44,758 nt of DNA from a bacterium (GTDB taxonomy: Bacteria > Patescibacteriota > Minisyncoccia > Phycocordibacterales > UBA9973). The stretch spans positions 194,101-238,858 of the forward strand of contig JAIXRY010000006.1 of the NCBI GenBank assembly GCA_027484965.1. The letters are read 5' to 3'. The position numbers were made by a program, and so were the translations under genes. Shown here piece after piece: positions 38,187 through 44,758 of the stretch. The notes under the pieces were generated by a model. That model was not told the DNA's origin and searched no databases. It was given only the letters and a program-made list of their open reading frames with translations. Position 1 is the stretch's first letter. Each line of letters starts with the position of its first letter.

Positions 38187-39473
38187 TTACCCTTTTTTAG
38201 AAGAAACTGCACGTTCTAGTGTCCAACTAGACTCTTTAGATTGAACTGCATTCCAGATGGCTTTTAGAAGCCAAAATGGAGCAATTACACTATAGACAAC
38301 AAAAAAATAGACTATATCAAAAGATATTCTTCCTTTCCCGTCAGCCATACGGCGCCCTAGAAGAAGCCCAAGAATTACCATTCCATAGAGAACAAAACTT
38401 GTAAAAATTGCTGTTTTTGTAGAAAGAAAAAAGAAATCAAAAGAAGTGCTTGTGAAATTTTTTATATGTATGTTTGGGGCACCTATTGCGTCAAAACGAA
38501 TGAGTAATTTCTGTATGACATGTACTATATTGTACACAAAAAAAACAAACAGAAAGATAACAGAACTCACAGAAATAATTCCTGAAGGTATTGTGAAGAT
38601 CGCAACATTACCATATTTTTTCCTAAAAAGAATTCTACGGTAATCAAAAGCGTTTCGAATAAATCCATAGATCCAACGAATACGTTGTCTATACAACTTT
38701 GGAATTGTATTAGGGCTATTTGTGTACACGTACGCATCAGGGCAATGATCTATTTTATAGCCATATTCCTGCATACGAAGTGCGATTTCTTGATCTTCAG
38801 TATTGTGTGCTTTCCTGTATGGTCCAAGATCATCAAATACTTTTTTACGAAAAATAGAAAAAGGGCCAGGAGTCACATGAATCCCCCCAAGAAATCCGAG
38901 CATTTTCTTGTTATAAATTGCCATATCATATTCTGCTTTTTGAGCTTTCTGAAGAATATTTTTTGGATTACTTACAATAATTGAAGGAGCAACCGCCATT
39001 GTATGTTGATCATTCGCAAAATAAGTCATAATCCGAGAAAGTGCATAAGTATCCACAAAAGAATCAGCATCAAGACAACCCACAAATTCTGTCTCTAGTC
39101 TTTCTAAGGCAAAGTTAAGTGCAGTGTGCTTACCTCCATTTTCTTTTTTAAAAACTTTTATATTAGAATACTCTGCAAAAGATTGTATGACTTCCCATGT
39201 GCGATCACGACTTCCATCATCGACAATAATAATCTTAAGCTTATCTTTTGGATAATCTAAGTCAAGCAAAGAATCAATGGTACCTGCAATTGTTTTTTCT
39301 TCATTATAACAAGGCACCACAATAGTGACTTCTTTATATTCATCAAGATCAATCTTATCAGTACGGCGAACAATATCTTTTTTTCTTTCAAGATATGTTA
39401 CAAAGAAAAAAACCTGGACATACATCGCCAAGAAAGAAAAGATATAGAATATTGTCTGTAGAATACTTTCCAT
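38187..39473 (-). CDS. Membrane family 2 glycosyltransferase
   Basis: Processive-type GT2 enzyme like those making cell-surface polysaccharides. The 428 residues start with a membrane helix, then the GT-A domain: VTIVVPCYNEEKTI, VDDGSRDRT, the DxD motif LDADS, TEDQEIALRM and the product-binding QRIRWIYG (QxxRW). About four C-terminal membrane helices follow. MESILQ is used as the start because the 40 upstream codons run through the DsbA-like promoter region and look non-coding. Sugar donor and product unknown. It shares its unit with the CVEC protein. Confidence 0.88.
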   Translation of the reverse strand: MESILQTIFYIFSFLAMYVQVFFFVTYLERKKDIVRRTDKIDLDEYKEVTIVVPCYNEEKTIAGTIDSLLDLDYPKDKLKIIIVDDGSRDRTWEVIQSFAEYSNIKVFKKENGGKHTALNFALERLETEFVGCLDADSFVDTYALSRIMTYFANDQHTMAVAPSIIVSNPKNILQKAQKAEYDMAIYNKKMLGFLGGIHVTPGPFSIFRKKVFDDLGPYRKAHNTEDQEIALRMQEYGYKIDHCPDAYVYTNSPNTIPKLYRQRIRWIYGFIRNAFDYRRILFRKKYGNVAIFTIPSGIISVSSVIFLFVFFVYNIVHVIQKLLIRFDAIGAPNIHIKNFTSTSFDFFFLSTKTAIFTSFVLYGMVILGLLLGRRMADGKGRISFDIVYFFVVYSVIAPFWLLKAIWNAVQSKESSWTLERAVSSKKG

Positions 39474-39560
39474 AGTATATAGAATATGCTTTAGATTATA
39501 GCATTTTTGAAGTTTTTTTTCAATAATTATTTTTTGTGTATCAATTAAAAAACCATATGA

Positions 39561-39566
39561 TATAAT
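39561..39566 (+). promoter_or_regulatory. -10 box of the DsbA-like gene
   Basis: Perfect TATAAT ending nine bases before the ATG. Confidence 0.5.
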
Positions 39567-39575
39567 TAAACGTAT

Positions 39576-40292
39576 ATGGAACCACAAATACAAAATGAAC
39601 CAAAGGAGGAATTAGTTACTCCAAAAAAGAAAGAATTTATTAATTTACCAGTAGCTTTAATTGTTGTCGTCATAATTATAGTTGGAGCTTTTTTAACAAA
39701 AACAAAAACTGACACAAAGGAACCAAAAAACACACTAGGAGAAGTTGTACCGGTATTAGAAACTGATTATGTTCAAGGATCAATAGATAGTCCTATTACA
39801 ATAATAGAATATTCAGATACAGATTGTCCTTACTGCCAAAAATTTCATCAAACAATGGAAAACCTCATGATTATGTATCCTGGAAAAATTAGATGGGTAT
39901 ACAGAATGTTCCCATTAGAGAGTATTCATGAAAATTCAAGACAAGAAGCTCTTGCGTCTATATGTGTTGGAAAACTTGGAGGTAATGATAAATTTTGGAT
40001 ATACACAGATAAAATGTTTACTATAGATTCTTCAGGAGATCCATTCCAATTGATAAAACTTCCAATTTTTGCAAAAGAACTTGGTATAGATGAGACGGCT
40101 TTTAACACATGTATTAAAAGCGATGAGGCTACAGAAATACTAGAGCAACAAATCCAAATGGGAATAAAAGCAAAAGTAAAAGGAACTCCACTAAGTATTG
40201 TTATTATTAACAAAACAGGAGAACAAATACCTGTTTTTGGAGCAAAATCGACAGAACAAATGAAAGAAGCAATTGATGCTATATTGAAATAA
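39576..40292 (+). CDS. DsbA-family disulfide oxidoreductase, membrane-anchored
   Basis: A 238-residue protein with a short Lys/Glu-rich cytoplasmic tail, one membrane helix (residues 25-42, LPVALIVVVIIIVGAFL) and an extracytoplasmic DsbA-type domain. The active site is CPYC in YSDTDCPYCQKFH (near residue 84) and the cis-proline segment is VKGTPLSIVI. It would oxidise or isomerise disulfides in exported proteins. No DsbB or VKOR is visible. It diverges from the glycosyltransferase and carries a strong terminator. Confidence 0.88.
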   Translation: MEPQIQNEPKEELVTPKKKEFINLPVALIVVVIIIVGAFLTKTKTDTKEPKNTLGEVVPVLETDYVQGSIDSPITIIEYSDTDCPYCQKFHQTMENLMIMYPGKIRWVYRMFPLESIHENSRQEALASICVGKLGGNDKFWIYTDKMFTIDSSGDPFQLIKLPIFAKELGIDETAFNTCIKSDEATEILEQQIQMGIKAKVKGTPLSIVIINKTGEQIPVFGAKSTEQMKEAIDAILK

Positions 40293-40327
40293 ATAAAAGA
40301 GGGACCTTTCGGGTCCCTCTTTTATTT
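40293..40327 (+). terminator. Terminator of the DsbA-like gene
   Basis: Fifteen-pair stem with core GAGGGACC/GGTCCCTC flanked by AATAAAA/TTTTATT. Its core resembles the terminators at 17862 and 18682. Confidence 0.9.
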
Positions 40328-40342
40328 TTATTATTTATGTGT

Positions 40343-40348
40343 TATAAT
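40343..40348 (+). promoter_or_regulatory. -10 box of the 40-residue peptide gene
   Basis: Perfect TATAAT ending eight bases before the ATG. Confidence 0.55.
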
Positions 40349-40356
40349 ATAATTGA

Positions 40357-40479
40357 ATGAAAATAATAAGAATTTATCTAACGATGGCAGTTTTGTTTGT
40401 TTCATATAGAATAGTATTCCCCTTACAGGATGCTTATGATTATATAGCAGACAAAGTTGATCAATTTAGGACAGTCTAG
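40357..40479 (+). CDS. 40-residue single-pass membrane peptide
   Basis: Reads MKIIRIYLTMAVLFVSYRIV, then FPLQDAYDYIADKVDQFRTV: a basic N-terminus, one hydrophobic helix (residues 6-22) and an acidic amphipathic tail. It has its own leaderless promoter and a terminator whose stem overlaps the last codons, so it is a complete, independent unit despite its size. Function unknown; possibilities are a regulatory membrane peptide or a type I toxin-like peptide, but no antitoxin RNA is visible. Confidence 0.65.
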   Translation: MKIIRIYLTMAVLFVSYRIVFPLQDAYDYIADKVDQFRTV

Positions 40480-40498
40480 TGACTGTCCTTTTATTTTT
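40469..40498 (+). terminator. Terminator of the 40-residue peptide gene
   Basis: AGGACAGTC/GACTGTCCT stem with loop TAGT, which contains the stop codon, then TTTTATTTTT. Confidence 0.85.
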
Positions 40499-40500
40499 AT

Positions 40501-40550
40501 ACAACAAAAAAAAACACTTCAAGTTAAAACTTGAAGTGTTTTTTGTTGTA
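40501..40550. terminator. Long bidirectional terminator-like hairpin
   Basis: AAAACACTTCAAG/CTTGAAGTGTTTT with loop TTAAAA, extended by ACAAC/GTTGT. It lies downstream of the minus-strand pseudogene, whose original terminator it probably was. Confidence 0.8.
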
Positions 40551-40565
40551 TATCTAAAATACGTA

Positions 40566-40799
40566 CTAGTTTGTTTTAAATGTATTTGGCAAACTCAATG
40601 TAATATTTCCAGAAGCATCTGTAGACATTATTACATAATAATAAGTTGTGTTTGATTGAAGATTTTTAATAGATACTGATTGTGAACTACCTACATAATT
40701 ACTTTGTACTGAAGTTCCACTTACATATGGTAATTATGCATTACCTGTTCCCTCGTCCATACGAACACGATTTGTATCATAGAATACTTGACCACTAGT
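40566..40799 (-). pseudogene. Remnant of a fibronectin type III-like surface protein
   Basis: On the minus strand, 78 codons read as the C-terminal end of an Fn3-like domain: TSGQVFYDTNRVRMDEGTGN, an in-frame TAA, then SQSVSIKNLQSNTTYYYVIM and STDASGNITLSLPNTFKTN before the normal stop. The L-x-x-N-T-T-Y-Y-Y pattern and the S-T-D-x-x-G-N tail are typical of such domains. The nonsense codon lies near 40734-40736, and the 5' part is missing, cut off where the sigma-factor gene begins. Its terminator survives at 40501-40550. Confidence 0.7.
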
Positions 40800-40805
40800 T
40801 TGTAT

Positions 40806-41321
40806 ATGACATCTGCTCAAAGTATAAAAAGACGCCTTATTTTTAATGAAGCTCATCACAATTTTGAACACGGATTAAATGCTCATGCTTTTTTCAAAAC
40901 ACATAATCATAAAATTGGTGAGGATTTAGTACAAGAAACCTACATGAAGACATGGAAGTATCTTGTGCAAGGTGGAAAGATAGATACAATGAAGGCTTTT
41001 TTGTATCACATTTTAAATCATCTGATTATTGATGAATACAGAAAAAAGAAATCATACTCTCTAGATTTTCTTATAGAAAAAGGTTTTGAACCTATCACAT
41101 CAAATCAATCAAAAAATTTATTTGATATATTGGATGAAAAAAATGCAATGCTTTTAATTTCAAAGCTTCCACAAACATATCGATCTATTATGCGTATGAA
41201 ATATATACAAGATTTGTCCCTTTTAGAAATGTCTCTTTTAACAGGTCAAACAAAAAATGCTACAGCAGTAAAACTGCATAGAGGATTAGAAAAACTTAAA
41301 ATTTTATATAACCATAACTAA
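40806..41321 (+). CDS. ECF-type RNA polymerase sigma factor
   Basis: Alternative sigma factor with regions 2 and 4 only, 171 residues. Region 2 has KIGEDLVQETYMKTWKYL (residues about 38-55), and region 4 has LPQTYRSIMRMKYIQDLSLLEMSLLTGQTKNATAVKLHRGLEKLK, the helix-turn-helix that reads the -35. MTSAQSIKRR is chosen as start; an ATG six codons earlier lies within the pseudogene remnant. No anti-sigma gene is adjacent, unlike most ECF loci. The gene may have arrived by the same rearrangement that truncated the Fn3 gene. Confidence 0.85.
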   Translation: MTSAQSIKRRLIFNEAHHNFEHGLNAHAFFKTHNHKIGEDLVQETYMKTWKYLVQGGKIDTMKAFLYHILNHLIIDEYRKKKSYSLDFLIEKGFEPITSNQSKNLFDILDEKNAMLLISKLPQTYRSIMRMKYIQDLSLLEMSLLTGQTKNATAVKLHRGLEKLKILYNHN

Positions 41322-41339
41322 CTCTTATTTAAATTGATG

Positions 41340-41411
41340 TGCCTCCGAGAAGAATCGAACTTCTATCTATCCCTTAGGACGGGACTGTTCTATCCATTGA
41401 ACTACAAAGGC
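41340..41411 (-). tRNA. tRNA-Arg (CCT)
   Basis: On the minus strand: acceptor GCCTTTG/CGGAGGC (two G-T pairs), D-arm GTTC/GAAC, anticodon stem GTCCC/GGGAT with loop GTCCTAA (anticodon CCT), T-arm AGAAG/CTTCT around TTCGATT, discriminator A. Confidence 0.92.
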
Positions 41412-41416
41412 ATTAT

Positions 41417-41447
41417 ATAAAATCCCATACTCGGTATGGGATTTTAT
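41417..41447. terminator. Terminator of the glutaredoxin gene
   Basis: Perfect 14-pair stem ATAAAATCCCATAC/GTATGGGATTTTAT with loop TCG. Confidence 0.85.
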
Positions 41448-41455
41448 GTGTTAAA

Positions 41456-41692
41456 TTATTTTTCGAGAGCTGCTTTAACAACTTGTTCACTAAAACCTAC
41501 AATTGGATCTTGTCCTTCTATAATAATTACAGGTACACCCATTTGACCTGTTTTTTCTACCATTTCTTTTCTCTTTTCAAGATCAGTAGCAACGTTATAT
41601 TCTGTATAAGAAATATTATTTTCCTTAAAAAAATCTTTTGCTAAATTACAGAAGTGGCATGTTGGTGTACTGTAGATACTTATATTTTTCAT
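41456..41692 (-). CDS. Glutaredoxin-like protein
   Basis: Small thioredoxin-fold redox protein of 78 residues. The active site is CHFC in IYSTPTCHFCNLAKDFFKEN (residues 12-15), with the TGQMGVPVIII cis-proline segment and a VGFSEQVVKAALEK end, as in NrdH/YruB-type glutaredoxins. These are often reduced by thioredoxin reductase, so TrxB at 16.9 kb is a plausible partner. It reads into the shared terminator next to tRNA-Arg. Confidence 0.88.
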   Translation of the reverse strand: MKNISIYSTPTCHFCNLAKDFFKENNISYTEYNVATDLEKRKEMVEKTGQMGVPVIIIEGQDPIVGFSEQVVKAALEK

Positions 41693-41771
41693 ATTATGTA
41701 TATTTGATTATTTGTTACTATACTTCTATTATACCTCCAAAAAAGATACTCTTGCAAACATTTTATTAAAA

Positions 41772-42149
41772 CTACTCTTTTTTAAAGAAATCAGAAAATC
41801 TAGAGAAAATAGTATTTTTTTCTTCAGAGATAACAGTCTTTGGATTATCAATTATCATAATAACCCCTTCTCCTGATTTTGCTATTGGGTATTGTCTTCG
41901 AATAAGATCTTCAATACCTTCGTCAGTACCTATCTTTTTTATATCTTTTTCAAGAACAATTTTTCTTTCCTGTAATTTTTTAAATTCTCCTTGAGCAATC
42001 TTTTCTTCTTTATAAGCGTTTTTATATTTTTTTATTATATCTACAACATTAAGAAGTAGAATAATACATATAACTAAAAAAATGACAAAGACTGGCTTTG
42101 TATACAGAACAGATTTCTTCTCTTTTAGATTGTTGCTTAACATGGCCAT
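41772..42149 (-). CDS. FtsB/DivIC-like septum protein
   Basis: Small bitopic division protein of 125 residues: a cytoplasmic N-terminus, one membrane helix (VFVIFLVICIILLLNVVDII), a coiled coil (YKEEKIAQGEFKKLQERKIVLEKDIKKI) and the short conserved cap IEDLIRRQYPIAKSGEGVIMII. This order matches the FtsB/DivIC family, which links FtsL and FtsQ/DivIB. The start MAMLSNN is chosen because a -10 TATACT lies ten bases upstream; the longer reading includes the promoter itself. It diverges from the 35-residue peptide. Confidence 0.78.
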   Translation of the reverse strand: MAMLSNNLKEKKSVLYTKPVFVIFLVICIILLLNVVDIIKKYKNAYKEEKIAQGEFKKLQERKIVLEKDIKKIGTDEGIEDLIRRQYPIAKSGEGVIMIIDNPKTVISEEKNTIFSRFSDFFKKE

Positions 42150-42156
42150 ATATTGG

Positions 42157-42167
42157 TATAGTATACT
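42157..42167. promoter_or_regulatory. Overlapping divergent -10 boxes
   Basis: The near-palindrome GTATAGTATAC supplies TATAGT or TATACT on the plus strand and TATACT on the minus strand within 11 bases. The two divergent start codons are only 22 bases apart, so the polymerases must compete. Confidence 0.5.
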
Positions 42168-42171
42168 CCAT

Positions 42172-42279
42172 ATGTTACTCAATCCTCAACATAGAAAGAA
42201 GGTTAAGATTATATGGGCTGTAGCGTCAGTACTTATTATTGTAAGTATGATTTTGCTTTATATTCCATCACTTTTTTAA
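42172..42279 (+). CDS. 35-residue membrane peptide
   Basis: Reads MLLNPQHRKKVKIIWAVASV followed by LIIVSMILLYIPSLF: a basic head and one membrane helix running to the C-terminus. It is expressed leaderless from the overlapping divergent promoter with the FtsB-like gene. Its size and tail-anchored form suggest a small membrane regulator or subunit. Not recognised as a named family. Confidence 0.6.
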   Translation: MLLNPQHRKKVKIIWAVASVLIIVSMILLYIPSLF

Positions 42280-42293
42280 TAATTTAAAAAAGT

Positions 42294-44108
42294 TTAGTTT
42301 TCTCCTTTTTTCATCATTTTAAGAAACACTTCGTGTGGAATATTTACTTTTCCTGATTCTTTTAATCGGGCTTTTCCTTTTTTCTGTTTTTCTAGAAGTT
42401 TCTTTTTGCGACTAATATCTCCACCCCCCACAACTTTACTTCCATGCATCAATACATCTTTACGAAAAGCAGAGAGTGTGCGGGATGATAATATTCTACC
42501 CAAAGCATAACCTTGAATTTTTGTAGTGAATTGTTGTCTTGGTAAAATGCCATACAACTTTTCCACAGCATCTTCCGCTTCTTTTGCAGCTTGTCTTTTT
42601 GAAACAACACGAGTAAATGCTGGAACAATTTCTTCGGCAACCAATATATCAATACGAGTAACTTCAGCATGGCGAAGTTCGCCTATCTCATATGAAATAG
42701 AAGCGTACCCTGATGTAATACCTTTCAACTCGTCAAAGAAATTTCTCATAAGTTCACGTAGAGGCATCATCATTCCGATTTGAGAACGATTATCACCAAA
42801 GTTTAGTGTCTCTCCTACTTCTGCTTCATGCTCAAAACAAAGCTGCATAAGTGAACCAAGATAATCAGATGGAGTAATAATTTTTACATCAACCCAAGGT
42901 TCCATAACCTCTTCTATAAGCCCGTCACTTGGGAATAAATGGGGTGAATAAACCACCTCATTTTTACCATTTTTAAGTTTTACTTCATATGTAATAGAAG
43001 GACTAGTTACAACAAGTTCAAGATCAAATTCACGACGAAGACGTTCTGTAATAATTTCTAAGTGAAGCATTCCAAGGAAGCCCACACGAAAACCGCGCCC
43101 TAGGAGACCTGACGATTCTTCTTCAAAGGAAAAGGCCGAATCAGACAATCTGAGCTTTCCTAGAGCTGTTTTTAGCTCATTAAAGTCATCCTGGCTCTCG
43201 GGATATATAGATGCCCACACTACAGGCCAAGGCTTGAAATACCCAGGAATACCAGGAAGGTTATGTTTTATATCAACAACAGTATCTCCAACAGACGCAA
43301 TACCTGGCTTCTTAATACCAGTCACAATATATCCGATTGATCCAGGACCAAGAACATCTTTTGGTTTCTCGTCAGGAGAAAAAGTCCCAACCTCAAGAGC
43401 AATGAATTTCTCGTCTGCACTCTTAAATACAAGGTTCATATTCTTTGAAACTTCCCCATCAAGCACACGCACGAAGACAATCACACCTTTGTGATTTGAA
43501 TATTTAAAATCGAAAATGAGTGCACGAAATCCACCTGAATCAATATATTTTTCAAGTGGCGCAGGAACACGTTTTATAACTTCATCGAGCAAAGAAGATA
43601 CTCCCTCGCCTGTCTTTCCAGAGACAGTAAGAATTTCATCTTCGTCACATTCAAGAAGTAGAGCTACTTCTTTTTTTACTTCACTTACACGAGCAAGAGG
43701 TGAATCAATTTTTGAAAGTACAGGAATTATTACAAGTCCTGATTCACGAGCCATAGCAAGTGTAGTGAGAGTCTGTGCCTGAACACCTTGAGTTGCATCC
43801 ACAAGAAGTATAGAACCCTCTACAGCTTTTAGAGCACGAGAAACTTCATAGGAGAAGTCAATATGTCCTGGAGTATCAATAAGATTGAGTTCGTATGTTT
43901 CCCCTTCAAAATTATGTTCCATGCGAACAGGTTGCATTTTGATCGTAATACCACGCTCACGCTCAAGCTCCATATTATCGAGAACTTGATCACGCATTTT
44001 GCGAGATTCTATTGTCTTTGTTACTTCAAGCATTCTATCAGCAAGAGTAGACTTGCCGTGATCAATATGGGCTATAATGCTGAAATTTCTAATCTTTTTA
44101 GTATCCAT
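42294..44108 (-). CDS. lepA: Elongation factor 4 (LepA)
   Basis: Ribosome-associated GTPase linked to back-translocation and 30S biogenesis. The 604 residues match the family. The G-domain motifs are AHIDHGKSTLADRML (G1), RGITIK (G2), DTPGHIDFS (G3) and SKIDSP (G4). EF-G-like domains follow, and the LepA-specific C-terminal domain ends in GSKVVGGGDISRKKKLLEKQKKGK. The start is supported by the extended -10 nine bases upstream. Confidence 0.97.
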   Translation of the reverse strand: MDTKKIRNFSIIAHIDHGKSTLADRMLEVTKTIESRKMRDQVLDNMELERERGITIKMQPVRMEHNFEGETYELNLIDTPGHIDFSYEVSRALKAVEGSILLVDATQGVQAQTLTTLAMARESGLVIIPVLSKIDSPLARVSEVKKEVALLLECDEDEILTVSGKTGEGVSSLLDEVIKRVPAPLEKYIDSGGFRALIFDFKYSNHKGVIVFVRVLDGEVSKNMNLVFKSADEKFIALEVGTFSPDEKPKDVLGPGSIGYIVTGIKKPGIASVGDTVVDIKHNLPGIPGYFKPWPVVWASIYPESQDDFNELKTALGKLRLSDSAFSFEEESSGLLGRGFRVGFLGMLHLEIITERLRREFDLELVVTSPSITYEVKLKNGKNEVVYSPHLFPSDGLIEEVMEPWVDVKIITPSDYLGSLMQLCFEHEAEVGETLNFGDNRSQIGMMMPLRELMRNFFDELKGITSGYASISYEIGELRHAEVTRIDILVAEEIVPAFTRVVSKRQAAKEAEDAVEKLYGILPRQQFTTKIQGYALGRILSSRTLSAFRKDVLMHGSKVVGGGDISRKKKLLEKQKKGKARLKESGKVNIPHEVFLKMMKKGEN

Positions 44109-44115
44109 TATAGGA

Positions 44116-44130
44116 CTATAATACCAGAAA
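44116..44130 (-). promoter_or_regulatory. lepA promoter, shared 15-base block
   Basis: On the minus strand TTTCTGGTATTATAG, identical to blocks before ftsZ and rpsB. The TATTAT ends nine bases before the lepA ATG. Confidence 0.6.
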
Positions 44131-44164
44131 AACTCTTTTTTTTAAACTTTTATTAATAAAGTTT

Positions 44165-44758
44165 TTATTCTGAAATATCTGTGTTTTCAGAAGAAGATTC
44201 ATCACTATTCACCACAGTCTCTTCTGTAATTTCTGTAGGAGAGTTTGAATCTGGAGCAGGAGCGTTTGAAACTGCGCTTTGATTTGATTCATCTAACATT
44301 TGTTGTAATTGAGCTTTTGTAATACAAAGACCATCAATACACAACTCCTTCGTCTCCACCCTGTCACTCTTAACAACCTTAACATAGAGTTCATTGATTC
44401 CATTACTTACGTTTCCTAGCACTTCTTTAAGAAGGAAAGCGAATGATCCTTGAAGTGTAGTGTCTAATGATGAAAGTTGGTTTAGTTTGATGTCTAGTTC
44501 TTTGATACCTTCTATAGCATAAGGAATGAGACCAATGTAGTTGAGGGACTTGAGGTTAGTGTTAGGGTCTGTATATACTAAGTTTGGGAAGATTTGTTCT
44601 ACGTCTTGTGCGATGAAACCTGTTTGTTGTTGGTTAGTAGTATCGTTTATCCATGTGTATGTTACAGGTTTAAGTGATGTGATTTGGTTGAGTGTTGTGT
44701 TGTTGAGGTTTGTGATGTTTGTTTTAAGTGTTCTGTCTGAACTACAAGATAGTGATGT
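44165..44758 (-). CDS. C-terminal part of a peptidase S74 (endosialidase chaperone) surface protein
   Basis: The open frame runs through the right edge; 197 codons are visible. Read from the edge, SDRTLKTNI begins an intramolecular chaperone of endosialidase (peptidase S74) domain, whose Ser-Asp is the autocleavage site. SLKPVTYTW, GFIAQDVEQIFP and LNYIGLIPYAIEGIKELD follow. After the domain comes a helical segment and an acidic Ser/Glu-rich tail (EETVVNSDESSSENTDISE). Such domains trimerise large fibrous proteins (phage tail spikes, bacterial surface fibres) and then cut themselves off. The rest of the protein, beyond the window, is probably long and repetitive. Confidence 0.82.
   Translation of the reverse strand, partial: TSLSCSSDRTLKTNITNLNNTTLNQITSLKPVTYTWINDTTNQQQTGFIAQDVEQIFPNLVYTDPNTNLKSLNYIGLIPYAIEGIKELDIKLNQLSSLDTTLQGSFAFLLKEVLGNVSNGINELYVKVVKSDRVETKELCIDGLCITKAQLQQMLDESNQSAVSNAPAPDSNSPTEITEETVVNSDESSSENTDISE

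Overview
The window is AT-rich, densely packed bacterial chromosome. It most likely comes from a reduced-genome member of the Candidate Phyla Radiation (Patescibacteria, probably Parcubacteria-like); this is inference. The signs are many short or domain-poor versions of core proteins (ValRS without its C-terminal coiled coil, a two-enzyme-domain Rel without ACT, an L33 without cysteines, a delta'-like clamp-loader stub, a PriA that has lost its ATPase motifs), an archaeal/eukaryotic-type ProRS, almost no Shine-Dalgarno sequences, scattered single tRNA genes and many genes known only as hypotheticals. Translation follows the standard bacterial code; there is no rRNA, IS element or CRISPR array.

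Layout. 1-3.1 kb: a leftward cluster of mreB paralogue, delta'-like subunit, frr and rseP (cut by the window edge). 3.1-7.1 kb: a 2H phosphoesterase, an orphan, rel (stringent response), a probable small RNA with its own promoter and terminator, and parB. 7.1-11.3 kb: tRNA-Leu with a methyltransferase, an orphan, miaA, tRNA-Trp, a pyrophosphatase-like gene, a SIMPL protein, rpmG and tRNA-Tyr. 11.3-11.8 kb: about 500 bases without a convincing gene but with large inverted repeats. 11.8-17.8 kb: priA, rpsU, ybeY, ftsA, ftsZ and trxB. 17.9-23.2 kb: an accessory stretch of orphan genes with duplicated promoters, direct repeats and palindromes, including an Abi-alpha-like/SRPBCC fusion and a protein made of nine-residue W-L repeats. 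23.2-29.7 kb: tRNA-Val, gmk, tsaD, a P-loop kinase, a 115-base palindromic element, valS, prsW, hsp20 and tRNA-Phe. 29.8-34.7 kb: tgt, mreC, mreB and proS, leftward. 34.8-37.4 kb: rpsB, tsf and two small orphans, then tRNA-Thr. 37.5-40.5 kb: a cell-envelope group (thioredoxin-like protein, family 2 glycosyltransferase, DsbA-like protein, 40-residue membrane peptide). 40.5-44.8 kb: an Fn3-like pseudogene, an ECF-type sigma factor, tRNA-Arg, a glutaredoxin, an FtsB/DivIC-like protein, a 35-residue membrane peptide, lepA and the C-terminal end of a peptidase S74 (endosialidase chaperone) surface protein.

How it fits together: most genes serve translation and tRNA modification (frr, rpsB, tsf, rpsU, rpmG, lepA, valS, proS, miaA, tsaD, tgt, ybeY), cell shape and division (two mreB, mreC, ftsA, ftsZ, an FtsB-like protein, parB), and envelope quality control (rseP, prsW, the CxxC proteins). 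At least twelve genes have a -10 hexamer ending only 6-9 bases before the start codon, so leaderless mRNAs appear to be the rule for core genes. Several orphan genes instead have A-rich leaders. The most novel material is the 17.9-23.2 kb stretch and several structured non-coding elements: a covarying hairpin repeated after two tRNA genes, the 115-base palindromic element, and a short promoter-to-terminator RNA at 5.9 kb.
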